A stretch of DNA of 64,000 nt. It comes from Pyrus communis. Its lineage: Eukaryota; Streptophyta; Magnoliopsida; Rosales; Rosaceae. The stretch lies in NCBI RefSeq assembly GCF_963583255.1, contig NC_084819.1:2921501-2985500 (forward strand), read 5' to 3'. The position numbers and the translations under genes were made by a program. Positions 11,101-21,857 of the stretch are shown in pieces. The first letter of the stretch is position 1; each line of letters begins with the position of its first letter. Below the pieces are notes generated by a model. It was given only the letters and a program-made list of their open reading frames with translations. It searched no databases and was not told where the DNA came from.

Positions 11101-12551
11101 CTAATGGTACTTGGACTTTAACTTCCTTGCCCCCTGGCAAAATTCCCATTGATTGTAAGTGGGTGTACAAACTCAAGCACAATTCCGACGGCTCTATTGA
11201 CCGCTACAAAGCTCGTTTGGTTGCTAAAGGCTTCACTCAAGCTGAAGGTATTGATTATCATGACACTTTTTCTCCTACTGCTAAGATGATTACGGTGCGT
11301 TGTCTTCTTGCTCTTGCTGCTAGTCAGTCTTGGTCTCTTCATCAGCTTGATGTTAATAATGCTTTCTTACATGGTGACTTACATGAAGAAATCTATATGT
11401 CTCCTCCTCCTGGTCTTCGGCGACAGGGGGAGAATCTTGTGTGTCGCCTTCACAAGTCACTTTATGGTCTTAAGCAGGCTTCTCGCCAATGGTTTGCCAA
11501 ATTCACTAGTGCCATCATTTCTGCCGGTTTTCAACAATCCAAAGCTGACTATTCATTGTTCACTAAAAAGTCTGGTATTTCTTTCACAGCTTTGCTCATT
11601 TATGTGGATGATATTGTGATTACAGGCAATGATGCTAGTGCCATTAATTCTCTGAAGTCTTTTCTCCGTGATCATTTTCGGATAAAAGACCTTGGTGATT
11701 TAAAATATTTTTTGGGTATTGAGGTTTCTCGTTCCAAACAAGGGATTTATATTTCTCAACGCAAGTATGCATTAGAGATTCTCAAGGACTATGGTTTTTT
11801 GGGAGCACGACCCATTGCTTTTCCTATGGATGACACAAAATTATCTGATAAAGGAGAACTTCTCAAGGATCCTGAAAAGTATCGACGATTAGTAGGTCGG
11901 TTAATATATCTCACTATCACTCGGCCGGATATCACCTATTCTGTGCATGTTCTAAGCCGTTTTATGCACGAGCCAAGGATATCTCATATGGATGCTGCGC
12001 TTCGTATTGTTCGTTATTTGAAGGCTACTCCAGGTCAAGGTTTATTATTTCGTTCTGACAACCAGACCAAGTTAACTGCGTTTTGTGATTCTGATTGGGC
12101 AGGTTGCCCTATCACTCGCCGTTCGACTACTGGGTATTGTGTATTCTTGGGCGGTTCTTTGATTTCTTGGCGGACGAAACGACAGAAAACCGTTTCGCTC
12201 TCTTCAGCAGAGGCGGAATATAGGGCCATGGCAGGTGCTTGTTGCGAGATAGTTTGGCTTCGTTTTTTGTTGAAGGATTTGAACATTCCTTTGGATGGTC
12301 CTTCCATTTTATTTTGTGATAATCAAGCAGCGTTACATATAGCTGCCAATCCTGTTTTTCATGAACGAACTCGTCACATTGAGATGGATTGTCACTTTAT
12401 ACGAGATAAGATTGTAGATGGCACAATAGAGACCAAGCATGTGGGTACGGCACAACAGTTGGCAGACTTGTTTACCAAACCTCTTGGGAAAGAAAAGTTT
12501 TCGGGTATGTTACGCAAGTTGGGAGTTCTTGACATCCACTCTCCAACTTGA
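8116..12551 (+). pseudogene. Copia-1 gag-pol, broken by two frameshifts
   Basis: Gag starts at 8116 (MADSSSSDG...). Frame changes at the G run 8489-8492, after which the second frame (to 10843) carries a CX2CX4HX4C zinc knuckle (CTYC..H....C), protease with DSGA (WILDSGATDH), and integrase with its HHCC finger and DDE-type residues (HCDIWGP, HTDNGGEF, ERKHR). A second shift in the proline-rich linker between the poly-C run near 10729-10742 and 10843 moves RT and RNase H to the third frame (to 12551), which has YVDD at 11601-11612 and the RNase H block around DSDWAG and SSAEAEYRA. Both breaks sit in or near homopolymers, so decay and sequencing error are both possible. Confidence 0.9.
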
Positions 12552-12558
12552 GGGGGAG

Positions 12559-12929
12559 TGTTAGACAAATAAGGAATATGGTTGGAGTCCTTGTGTAATT
12601 GTATATAATATTATTATTGGAAGAATAAGCCGTCCTACAGCCGTCAAGCCGTCCTACAGCCGTCAAGCCGTCCTACAGCCGTCCTACAGCCGTCCTACCT
12701 TGTCCTACCTACACACTAGGACGGCTACCTTGTCCTCTACAGCCGTCCTACCTTGTCCTACCTACACACTAGGACGGCTACCTTGTCCTACCTACACATT
12801 TGTATCATGTATATATATCCTTGTAATCTTGTAGAGAAACATAATGAGAAAAAAAGCATTCTCTTCCATTTTTCCACATTCACGTATCAATAACAAATAT
12901 ATTTTTTAGCCTACATACCTTTTTCTACA
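12559..12929 (+). repeat. Copia-1 3' LTR (371 bp)
   Basis: It is the same as the 5' LTR except for a missing repeat unit of 30 bp and a few substitutions. The polypurine tract lies immediately before it. Confidence 0.93.
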
Positions 12930-12934
12930 TGAAA

Positions 12935-14488
12935 AGGCAAGCATACCTTGCCTGCAGATAAGATACTATCGGAGGGAGGAACAGAAAAAGGTAGGTGCAT
13001 TGGCCCTCCTTGCAATATACACTCCTTGACTGTACATAAATTTGAAGGTCAATAATGTCGAATAAGAAACAAGAGTATAAAGCATAGAAGGAAGCCTTGT
13101 TCAATTCGACAAAGACAGACTATGCTGCAATCTAAAATCACGACCTATGAGTGCCATGTGCACCATCATCGTGTACTCTCTTAAGATAATTTATATTAAG
13201 ATAATTTATACTACTTGTTCATCTTAGTGTGTCTCTATGCATGCCAAACGATAACAAACATAAAAATAAAGCAGACACATCAGAAATGCAATTGAAGGCA
13301 TTTCTTTCAAATGATCAAAATGACAGTCAAATATGGGCTGTGAGGATTGTCATGCTCTCACAAATGCGACATAAATAATATCAGAAACATCAACAGCTAC
13401 TGAAACTGAAAACCTAAGAGACAGTAGCTTCAAAAACTAGTCCCACATGATGAAGAAATCTACACCAAAAGAACTGCAAGTACACAGGAAACAGCATGTG
13501 AGCTCCGCATCCTACCTCGCACTTAAAGAGATGCAATTTGTAAAGAAAGAATAAAGTGCTTCATTTTTTTAGAATCACGACCATCCTGTTGAGCAGAGAA
13601 ATTAAAGAACTCATAGGGAATCGATGTGAAAACGAAGTGCCGGTTGTTAACTACCTGACGCCCTCCCCCTCCTTCTTTATCCGGGCTTGGGACCGGCAGC
13701 GTAAGATAAACTTACACAGGCGGAGTTAGAGAAATAAATAAAGAACTGTAAAAAGAAAATCAGTTATGCGCAAGATGTCAAGACCAATAGAACTGTAAAA
13801 GCAAAACAGTCCAAAAACACAACTAAGGACAACAGCGAGAAACTTGCATTGCTGGTCCAAAACAGAACGTGACATATCTAATATAGACTAAGGTATGAAT
13901 ACTAAAAATTAAACAGAGAAAACTTACATTCCACAAAAAAATCCATAAAAACTATCAACACGTACACAAACTGAAACAGAAAACTTAACACACCATGTTA
14001 CCATCAAAATTCAAGCACAATACGCAGAACATGCACATGCTCAGAAGCCACACGTGCAGAGGGAGTAATTCAAAGGAAAAGAAAACATTAATTTGATTTT
14101 CAAATTTAGTATAGTAATTGAAATCATCAACCTTGAAACCTTTTGTCAATAAAAATAAAAAGAAAGTAGGAAACTTGGGTGCAAAAGAAATGTATTATAA
14201 AGCATTCAGTGCATTAAAATTGGAAACAATCCTAGAAGCACATACATACACATGACTGGGGGAAACACAGTAGACCTGAGGTGCAGCAAAATGAAAGGCA
14301 CGCAATGGATCAGTACGGCAGAGAAGAAGGCCCAGGTAATCACCTATACCAAATTTCTTAATTAACTAATGAACCAAAAGAAATCAGAGCATATATACTA
14401 AGAACGGAAATAAAATCTATACTGATCATAACTGTGCTTCTATATGCACGCCATGGAAATTAGACAGCTGCTGTCACCTCTACATCCC
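12935..14488. other. NAC downstream block of unit A with a SINE-like piece
   Basis: From about 13139 on, this matches 32569-34002 and (from about 51362) 51362-52393. At about 13650-13735 lies 'cccctccttctttatccgggc' and, slightly later, 'cttacacaggcggagtt', words I remember from tRNA-derived plant SINE bodies (Au-like). This is recall, not a search. 12935-13138 is specific to unit A and may hold an exon of the unidentified minus-strand gene. No complete gene is seen. Confidence 0.45.
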
Positions 14489-15151
14489 TCATTGATCATT
14501 CGCAGAATCGCTCATCCACAAAAAGTCTGTCCAGTAATTGAACCCATCTAACAGTTGGCTGAATTCATCAATTTGAGGCCACTCCTGGGGCAATTTACCT
14601 TCAAGCGTTGTCAACCATTCTTTAATGTCTCCACGCACTGCTTCACCATCTAAAGGATATTCCCTGCCGCCCAAGAATATCGGAGAAGAAGGAACATCAC
14701 TCATCAGTGGCACATATTCATGATCTGAAATATGAGTGGGAAAGAGCATCACATTTCCATTAATGTAGCTTATGCACCCCTGGTCGTGATTGCTAGTGTC
14801 GCTGTCCAAGCATATGGGATAAGAAGGAACATCACTCATCAATATCACACTATGCGGATCAGAGAAATCAGGCGGCTTCATATTGCCGTTAATGTTGGTT
14901 ATGCACTCCTGATCATCATACCTAGTGTCAGTAATCATATTGCTTTCAATCACATTCACATTAGAATGTTTTTGTGAACCCGGTTCTTTTCTTGCTCTCT
15001 TTCTCTTAATCAGCGGCTTCTCATTCGATACTTCTTTTCTTGCCCTCTTAATCAGTGGCTTCTCATTGAAGTCGTGAGTTGGACTTGAGGAATTCATCTT
15101 GCTTCCACACCTAGACCTTAGATTCCTTTTAAGTCAGGAAAGAACGACCTT
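14489..15151 (-). pseudogene. NAC gene copy A, DNA-binding domain deleted
   Basis: The minus-strand frame matches the C-terminal two thirds of the intact NACs at 34003 and 52394 (Lys/Arg-rich KRARKE stretches, then an acidic region rich in SDVPS repeats, ending DSANDQ). The similarity stops at 15148-15151, where the sequence switches to the ARI intron found at 40662 and 63340. All of the N-terminal NAC domain is lost, so this copy cannot bind DNA as a NAC factor. Internally it also lacks 27 bp present in the other copies (the TNTPAVVPF region). Confidence 0.88.
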
Positions 15152-15961
15152 GCCTTCTGTCAAAAAAAGAATAACCCGCCATTTCCTTCCTACCACACAT
15201 TCCATAAAGGAGCCAATATTGCATGCTACTAAACATGAATCTCTGATTTAATGACCGAGATAGTTGAAGAGCCACTGACTGTCTCACAAGTCATAACCTG
15301 TCTCCACCTACAGACACTAATTCTATCTCCTTTACACACTCAGACATAAGTTTCCTACTCCTGGATATGGAAAAAAAAAAAAAAAAGGTAACATCTTCGA
15401 CAAATGCAAATGAGACATCCATATAGCGTCCCTAAAGGATGATTTTTTTAATTTACACTGTCAAAGTCTACCAGTTGACACGAGGGGGTGTAAGTGCAAC
15501 TACAACTACGGTTCTAGTTCTACAATCCACTCGAACGATGAGAAACACAACTATGGTCAATTTTTCTATTCTCTCAAGTCTAATTTCTGAAAAGTGAAAA
15601 CACATAAAATCTCATGTTTATGCTGTTAACCCTACACAAACTTAATTTCTAGCCTTGCATCTATGAATAGAATAAGTACAATCTTCCTAGCATCTGTCAT
15701 TAGCAACATGGTCAATTACGAATACAATCTTCCTAGCATCTGTCATTAGCAACATGGTCGATTACAATTGATCAATAATATTTCAGATCTGCAAAGTTTA
15801 AATATGGTTCTAGTTATACAATGGAGTAGAAGATGAGCTCTAAGCTCATATTGTTAAACACATTTGAACTTCATCCAAGAATGAAAATCGCTAATACATG
15901 AAATCATGAATATATGTTTTATTCGTATATATGTATGTGTGCATGTAGCACATATACTTAC
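15152..15961 (-). other. ARI intron sequence joined to NAC-A
   Basis: This matches 40666-41188 plus 46174-46465 in unit B and 63344-64000 in unit D. In unit B it is interrupted by copia-3. A 45-bp tandem duplication ('tacaatcttcctagcatctg...') occurs at about 15677-15765. No exon is seen. Confidence 0.8.
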
Positions 15962-17979
15962 ATGCACAGTTCGCATTTGATTCAAATCCGCAAGAGCCTT
16001 TTGCCTCGACTGCCAAGGAAGAAAAAAAATTAGTCAATGATTGAAAGAGAGAGGGACTTTCATAAAGATCCATTTTAAAGCAGCATTAAGGCTTAGCCAA
16101 TTAAATTCGTAAGATGGAAGAATAATGCACAGAAAAATCTTGATTCTAATTTAAGGAAGCTTCCACCCTCCTATGCAGTCCCTGCAAAACTGAAGTCACG
16201 CACAGGTGTCTACCTACCTACTACTGTTTGCCGCAACAAATTCGGTGAAAATTGAAATAGAAACCCAGAGTGTAATCAAATAAGTGTCAAGAGAAGCAAT
16301 ATCTTCTCTGATCATTGAGAAAAAGGCCACTGACAAAATACACAGCCAGGCTACTAACATAACTGAATTTGTTAAAAATTGGCACGATGAAGATCTCTTG
16401 CATGAATTCATGGTATAGCACAAGAAACAGCGGAATTTTGAAAAAGAAAATTGTGAATACCTGCTGATTGCTTACCCAACGTTCATAATAATGAGTGTAT
16501 TTCTCCAGAGAATTTTTTGCCATTTCTCTTCTTCTCTCAGCTTCATCATACTACAATCAATAATACAAACTCTAAGTAATAGAAGAAAAAGAATGCTATT
16601 CTTCCAAAAGGGGAAATAAAACAGAATTACTACAAAGAAAAGTATAAATCATCCTTACAGCTCCCTCTTGCTTAGCTGCCTCGTAGCGGTTACATGCATA
16701 GAAACCACCCGTCCTTTCACCATGCTCCGCCCATGAACCAAGGCAAAGCCTGCACGGTACATATAATTCATTTAGCATGACATGTAAAACTTAACCATAT
16801 TAGAACAGAATCAAAAGAAAAGTATTCAGATATTTTTTATAAACAATAATAAATTTCCATTGAAGTAAGAAACAGAAGCAGAAAGCATACCAGCAAAATT
16901 CAAATTTGCAGGGTGGTGTGCATGTCATGTGCATACATCCTTGATTTTTTTCGATAGGCCGCTTGCACTTTGGACATGGCTTAGAATTGGCCAGTATCCT
17001 AAGCATCATTAAAAAAGGTTAGGACAGAACAATACAAAATGAATCGTGAATTACCAAGAATTCCACCAACTCACATAAAAGTGTTGATAAAAGTTAACTT
17101 TCAATGGAGTATCTGAAACTAAAACTAATCATGTTTTCACTTTGCACCACTCAGTTCAACATAATTAATGAATATACTTCCAGACGTTACAGGACCAGTG
17201 ACGCAGCACCATGCCCTACACTAGGCCATGAAAATTAAATTCAAACGAGCATATTTTAGTTTATTCACAGCCCCGCAATCCTGTGCACCCAAACAGAACA
17301 TTGCATTAATGTTATCCAACGTGATCCAAAGCAATCTAACCCTCCCTCCTAATCCAATCCGAGTTACCAAACATGGCCTAAGGAAAAAATTTAAGAGGAT
17401 TTCTGACGCTAGACACACTAACCCATGCACACACGTAACTTGCGCATAAAATCTATTACCAAAAAAATTTATTCTAGAAAAACGAAATGAAGTGACCATT
17501 ATAATAGCTAACAAGCCCTACTTTCTGTAATATCCTGGTATGTGCAGATCCAGTTAAATTCACAAGCACTACCTTTACTTCATGAGCCTTAAACTTTACC
17601 AAATACAACAAAAGTTTGTACAATAATAAATTTATCACATTCCCAAAAGTTTCAGGAGCATGGTCAACTTAATAAGTTAATATTTCCCCACAATTTATCA
17701 CATTAAATTCCCTTGTATACCAAAAGCAGTGGAAGTCATCAAATCAGCACACGAAAATTAATGAAAAATAAAGGTTAGAGAAGGAGAAGAAAAACATAAT
17801 ACTCTACTTATGACAAGCACTTAATGAAGGGGTATTCTTACCATGGAAGCAACCGGAAAGCCAAAAATGTATCAAAAGAGAAATGCATTAAGTAAATTGT
17901 AAAAGTGTAAAACCACAAAATACAATTTTTTGGATGCTAAGAGAAAATACAAACCAGTTCATGTTTTCAGACTCAGCAC

Positions 17980-18327
17980 TATTGAAGTTGGTGGGTTGGT
18001 AGTAGGGTTTGTCTAGTTGTCATCTTACTTTCGGCTAGGGGCTTATTTAAGAAGCAATATCATGTAAAGCTAGGTATTAGTTTAAGTTAGAGATAGTGGA
18101 GGACTCATGCTTGCTGAGCTGCCATGTCTTCACTCATGCTTGCTGAGCTGCCATCTCTGTCCTCACCATTCCTCCACTGGAGGACTCATGCTTGCTGAGC
18201 TGCCATGTCTTCACTCATGCTTGCTGTGCTGCCATCCCTGTCCGCACCATTCCTCCACTTTCTTTTTTGTATTCCTCTCCTATTTATGGTTGATCTTGTA
18301 AACTATTTTAGATATGATATACACATA
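17980..18327 (+). repeat. Copia-2 5' LTR, missing its last ~19 bp
   Basis: It matches the 3' LTR up to ATACACATA (18319-18327), then switches to inverted integrase sequence. There are about three substitutions against the 3' LTR. Both LTRs hold a tandem pair of a ~77-bp unit starting GGAGGACTCATGCTTGCTGA. Confidence 0.9.
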
Positions 18328-20659
18328 CCTTTCTGGTCTTAGAGTCGTAGCATTTGTATCCCTTTTGGGAAGTTGAGTAACCTACAAATGCACATTTGAT
18401 AGCCCTTGGATCAAGTTTATCTCGGTGAATAGTTTGAATGTGCACATAGCATACACATCCAAACACACGGAGATGACTTATGTCAATTTCTCTCCCCTTG
18501 AGAATTTGGTAAGGGGATTTGAACTTCAAGATTCTACTAGGAAGGCGATTGATGATGTATGCAGCGGTTTGTATAGCTTGAGACCAGAACTTCTTTGGAA
18601 CTTTTGCTTGTAACATTAGTGATCGTGTTTTTTCAAGCAAATCTCGGTTCTTTCTTTCTGAAATGCCATTTTGTTGTGGCGTTCCTACACAACTTGTTTG
18701 TTGCAAAATTCCATGCTCACTTAAGTAAGTTGTCATGATTTTGGAAGTGTACTCAGACCCATTATCAGACCTTAAGATGCCAATTTTAGAGTTAAAATGA
18801 TTTTGAATTAATTTATGAAAATTTTTGAAACACTGGAAAGCTTCATGCTTGAATTTAAGTAAATACACAAAAGTAGTTCTAGAGAAATCATCAATGAACG
18901 ATATGTAAAATCTGTAACCATCAAAGGACTCTAAGGTGGCAGGTCCCCAAATGTCAGAATGGACTATTTCAAAGGCTTTGGTAGCTCTAGAGAGAGAGTG
19001 GGGAAAGGGTAACCTGGTGAACTTAGATTTTTGACAAACTTCACAATCTGGAATCACTTTACAGAAACTAGGAAAAAGAAAAGACATAACATGTGAAGAA
19101 GGGTGAGCTAATCTCATGTGCCACAGCTGCTCCTTGTTTATAGTGCTTGAGTTTACGTAGAAACCTTTTTGGAAACTTGAAGAGAATTTGACATAGTACA
19201 GTCCATTGAGGAAGAACCCTTTACCAATCGTTTCCTTCGAAACTTGGTCCTGGAAAATCACATAGTGAGTTGAAAAAATTGCATGACAATTTAGCAAATG
19301 TGTTATTTTTCCTACTGACAATAGTTTGAAAGGAAAAGAAGGGACATGCATGACAAGAGATTCTTTTTGACTCGAGAAGATTTTGAGTTTCCCTCTGCCT
19401 ACTATACGAACTTTGGTGCCATTAGCTACGGAGACAAAAGAAGGAGTGGAGAAGTTTTGAAAATCATTTAGTAAAGATGCATCGTTAGTCATGTGATCTG
19501 AAGCTCCTGAGTCAACTATCCAAAAATCACAACTTCTACTAAGATCCAAAGCAGTGGAGATAGTTGCAATAATACCTGGCATGTCATTTTGTGACACTGA
19601 GTTTGATTGTTCGAGGAAGCCAGCAAACTTGCCGAGCATGGCTGAAGGAGTTTCATGATTTGTTGCTCCTTGTTTCTGTTGCAAGAAGTTAGCGAATTCA
19701 TTTATGAGAGCAATGGGACTAGAGGAAGAGTTTATCACATTATTGGAGACATTGTTGCAAACAAGATTTCCTCTAGGAGTGTAGGCAGGCTTCATTTGGT
19801 TTCTTGGTGCTCTTCCATCGTCATTGAACTTAGGTTTAAGTTCTGGATAAAGAATCCAGCACTTCTCTTTTATGTGTCCAATACCTGTACGACCTATCTT
19901 CACACAGTGAGAACACTTTAAGTCTGGTTGTTTTCCCTTGTATGGTCTGGAGAAGGTGAAGGCTCTTGCTTCTGATGGCCTAAAATTTGATTCTCCAACA
20001 ACCATGTCTGCGTTCATGACCTTCTTTCTTACTTCTTCACGTTGAATAACGTTGCAGACCATCTGTAAAGTGGGAAGTTTAGGTGTCATTAAGAGATGGC
20101 TTCTAAGGTCTTTATAATCTGGTCCAATGCTGGCAAGCAACTGGAACACTTTGTCTTCTTCAGCACGCTTTAAAAGAATGGTTGTGTCCGTGGTATGAGG
20201 TCTGTAGAGATCCAATTCATTCCATTTGGCCTTCAAGTTGCCAAGATGTTGAACAAAAGAGAGATTTCCCTGTTGTAATTCCGTAAGATCTTTCTTCAGC
20301 TGAAAGACTCGCGCAGCATTGTTTAGATATCCATACATGTCTCGTACGGAATTCCAAAGTTGGTGAGATGATACTGAGTAGCTGAAAATCTCAGCCATCT
20401 TTGGTTCCATAGAGTTTAACAGCCAAGACATGATAAGTTGATCTTGGGATACCCATGCTGCATAATCCGGTGCAGTTGTTTCGGGGATGATGTCATCCTT
20501 TTGAATGAATGGGAGCTTTCCACGTCCTCCAAGAGCGAGAGAAATAGCTCGTGACCAAGGCAGGTAGTTGAATTCGTTTAGAAGCACAGAGCTCAAACGT
20601 TGAATTGGATTGGTATCCATGGTTTCGTTTTTTGAAGTTTTTTCTGCTGGTATGGCCAT
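18308..20659 (-). CDS. Copia-2 inverted gag-protease-integrase frame
   Basis: An uninterrupted 783-codon minus-strand frame starting at ATG 20659. It carries a gag (MAIPAEKTSKN...), a zinc knuckle with unusually wide spacing (CX2CX9HX4C), protease (WIVDSGASDH), the integrase zinc finger and integrase core residues (HSDIWGP, RSDNGSEY, ERKNR). The last few codons come from the LTR. It points against the element's own LTRs, so the LTR promoter would transcribe it antisense. RT is absent from this frame. It has no stop or shift, implying recent origin. Confidence 0.85.
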   Translation of the reverse strand: MAIPAEKTSKNETMDTNPIQRLSSVLLNEFNYLPWSRAISLALGGRGKLPFIQKDDIIPETTAPDYAAWVSQDQLIMSWLLNSMEPKMAEIFSYSVSSHQLWNSVRDMYGYLNNAARVFQLKKDLTELQQGNLSFVQHLGNLKAKWNELDLYRPHTTDTTILLKRAEEDKVFQLLASIGPDYKDLRSHLLMTPKLPTLQMVCNVIQREEVRKKVMNADMVVGESNFRPSEARAFTFSRPYKGKQPDLKCSHCVKIGRTGIGHIKEKCWILYPELKPKFNDDGRAPRNQMKPAYTPRGNLVCNNVSNNVINSSSSPIALINEFANFLQQKQGATNHETPSAMLGKFAGFLEQSNSVSQNDMPGIIATISTALDLSRSCDFWIVDSGASDHMTNDASLLNDFQNFSTPSFVSVANGTKVRIVGRGKLKIFSSQKESLVMHVPSFPFKLLSVGKITHLLNCHAIFSTHYVIFQDQVSKETIGKGFFLNGLYYVKFSSSFQKGFYVNSSTINKEQLWHMRLAHPSSHVMSFLFPSFCKVIPDCEVCQKSKFTRLPFPHSLSRATKAFEIVHSDIWGPATLESFDGYRFYISFIDDFSRTTFVYLLKFKHEAFQCFKNFHKLIQNHFNSKIGILRSDNGSEYTSKIMTTYLSEHGILQQTSCVGTPQQNGISERKNRDLLEKTRSLMLQAKVPKKFWSQAIQTAAYIINRLPSRILKFKSPYQILKGREIDISHLRVFGCVCYVHIQTIHRDKLDPRAIKCAFVGYSTSQKGYKCYDSKTRKVCVYHI
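18319..19511 (-). repeat. Copia-2 inverted repeat, left arm (1193 bp)
   Basis: It is the reverse complement of 20665-21857 with no length change. One difference is visible by eye: the minus copy reads GKITH where the plus copy reads GKITY. It covers protease from the DSGA site through most of integrase. Confidence 0.93.
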
Positions 20660-20664
20660 AATGG

Positions 20665-21857
20665 CTCAGGAGCTTCAGATCACATGACTAACGATGCATC
20701 TTTACTAAATGATTTTCAAAACTTCTCCACTCCTTCTTTTGTCTCCGTAGCTAATGGCACCAAAGTTCGTATAGTAGGCAGAGGGAAACTCAAAATCTTC
20801 TCGAGTCAAAAAGAATCTCTTGTCATGCATGTCCCTTCTTTTCCTTTCAAACTATTGTCAGTAGGAAAAATAACATATTTGCTAAATTGTCATGCAATTT
20901 TTTCAACTCACTATGTGATTTTCCAGGACCAAGTTTCGAAGGAAACGATTGGTAAAGGGTTCTTCCTCAATGGACTGTACTATGTCAAATTCTCTTCAAG
21001 TTTCCAAAAAGGTTTCTACGTAAACTCAAGCACTATAAACAAGGAGCAGCTGTGGCACATGAGATTAGCTCACCCTTCTTCACATGTTATGTCTTTTCTT
21101 TTTCCTAGTTTCTGTAAAGTGATTCCAGATTGTGAAGTTTGTCAAAAATCTAAGTTCACCAGGTTACCCTTTCCCCACTCTCTCTCTAGAGCTACCAAAG
21201 CCTTTGAAATAGTCCATTCTGACATTTGGGGACCTGCCACCTTAGAGTCCTTTGATGGTTACAGATTTTACATATCGTTCATTGATGATTTCTCTAGAAC
21301 TACTTTTGTGTATTTACTTAAATTCAAGCATGAAGCTTTCCAGTGTTTCAAAAATTTTCATAAATTAATTCAAAATCATTTTAACTCTAAAATTGGCATC
21401 TTAAGGTCTGATAATGGGTCTGAGTACACTTCCAAAATCATGACAACTTACTTAAGTGAGCATGGAATTTTGCAACAAACAAGTTGTGTAGGAACGCCAC
21501 AACAAAATGGCATTTCAGAAAGAAAGAACCGAGATTTGCTTGAAAAAACACGATCACTAATGTTACAAGCAAAAGTTCCAAAGAAGTTCTGGTCTCAAGC
21601 TATACAAACCGCTGCATACATCATCAATCGCCTTCCTAGTAGAATCTTGAAGTTCAAATCCCCTTACCAAATTCTCAAGGGGAGAGAAATTGACATAAGT
21701 CATCTCCGTGTGTTTGGATGTGTATGCTATGTGCACATTCAAACTATTCACCGAGATAAACTTGATCCAAGGGCTATCAAATGTGCATTTGTAGGTTACT
21801 CAACTTCCCAAAAGGGATACAAATGCTACGACTCTAAGACCAGAAAGGTATGTGTAT
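20665..21857 (+). repeat. Copia-2 inverted repeat, right arm (1193 bp)
   Basis: The plus-strand partner of 18319-19511, separated by 1153 bp of inverted gag sequence. Confidence 0.93.

Larger units (their letters stand above)
7641..12934 (+). mobile_element. Copia-1, LTR retrotransposon (Ty1/copia)
   Basis: The element spans 7646-12929 and is flanked by TGAAA at 7641-7645 and 12930-12934. LTRs start TG and end CA. A primer-binding site resembling the initiator-Met tRNA 3' end lies at 8047-8063 and a polypurine tract (GAGGGGGAG) ends at 12558. The order gag, protease, integrase, RT, RNase H is copia-type. The two LTRs differ mainly by one 30-bp repeat unit and about three or four substitutions, so the insertion is young. 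The coding region is broken by two frameshifts, so this copy is not autonomous. Confidence 0.95.
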
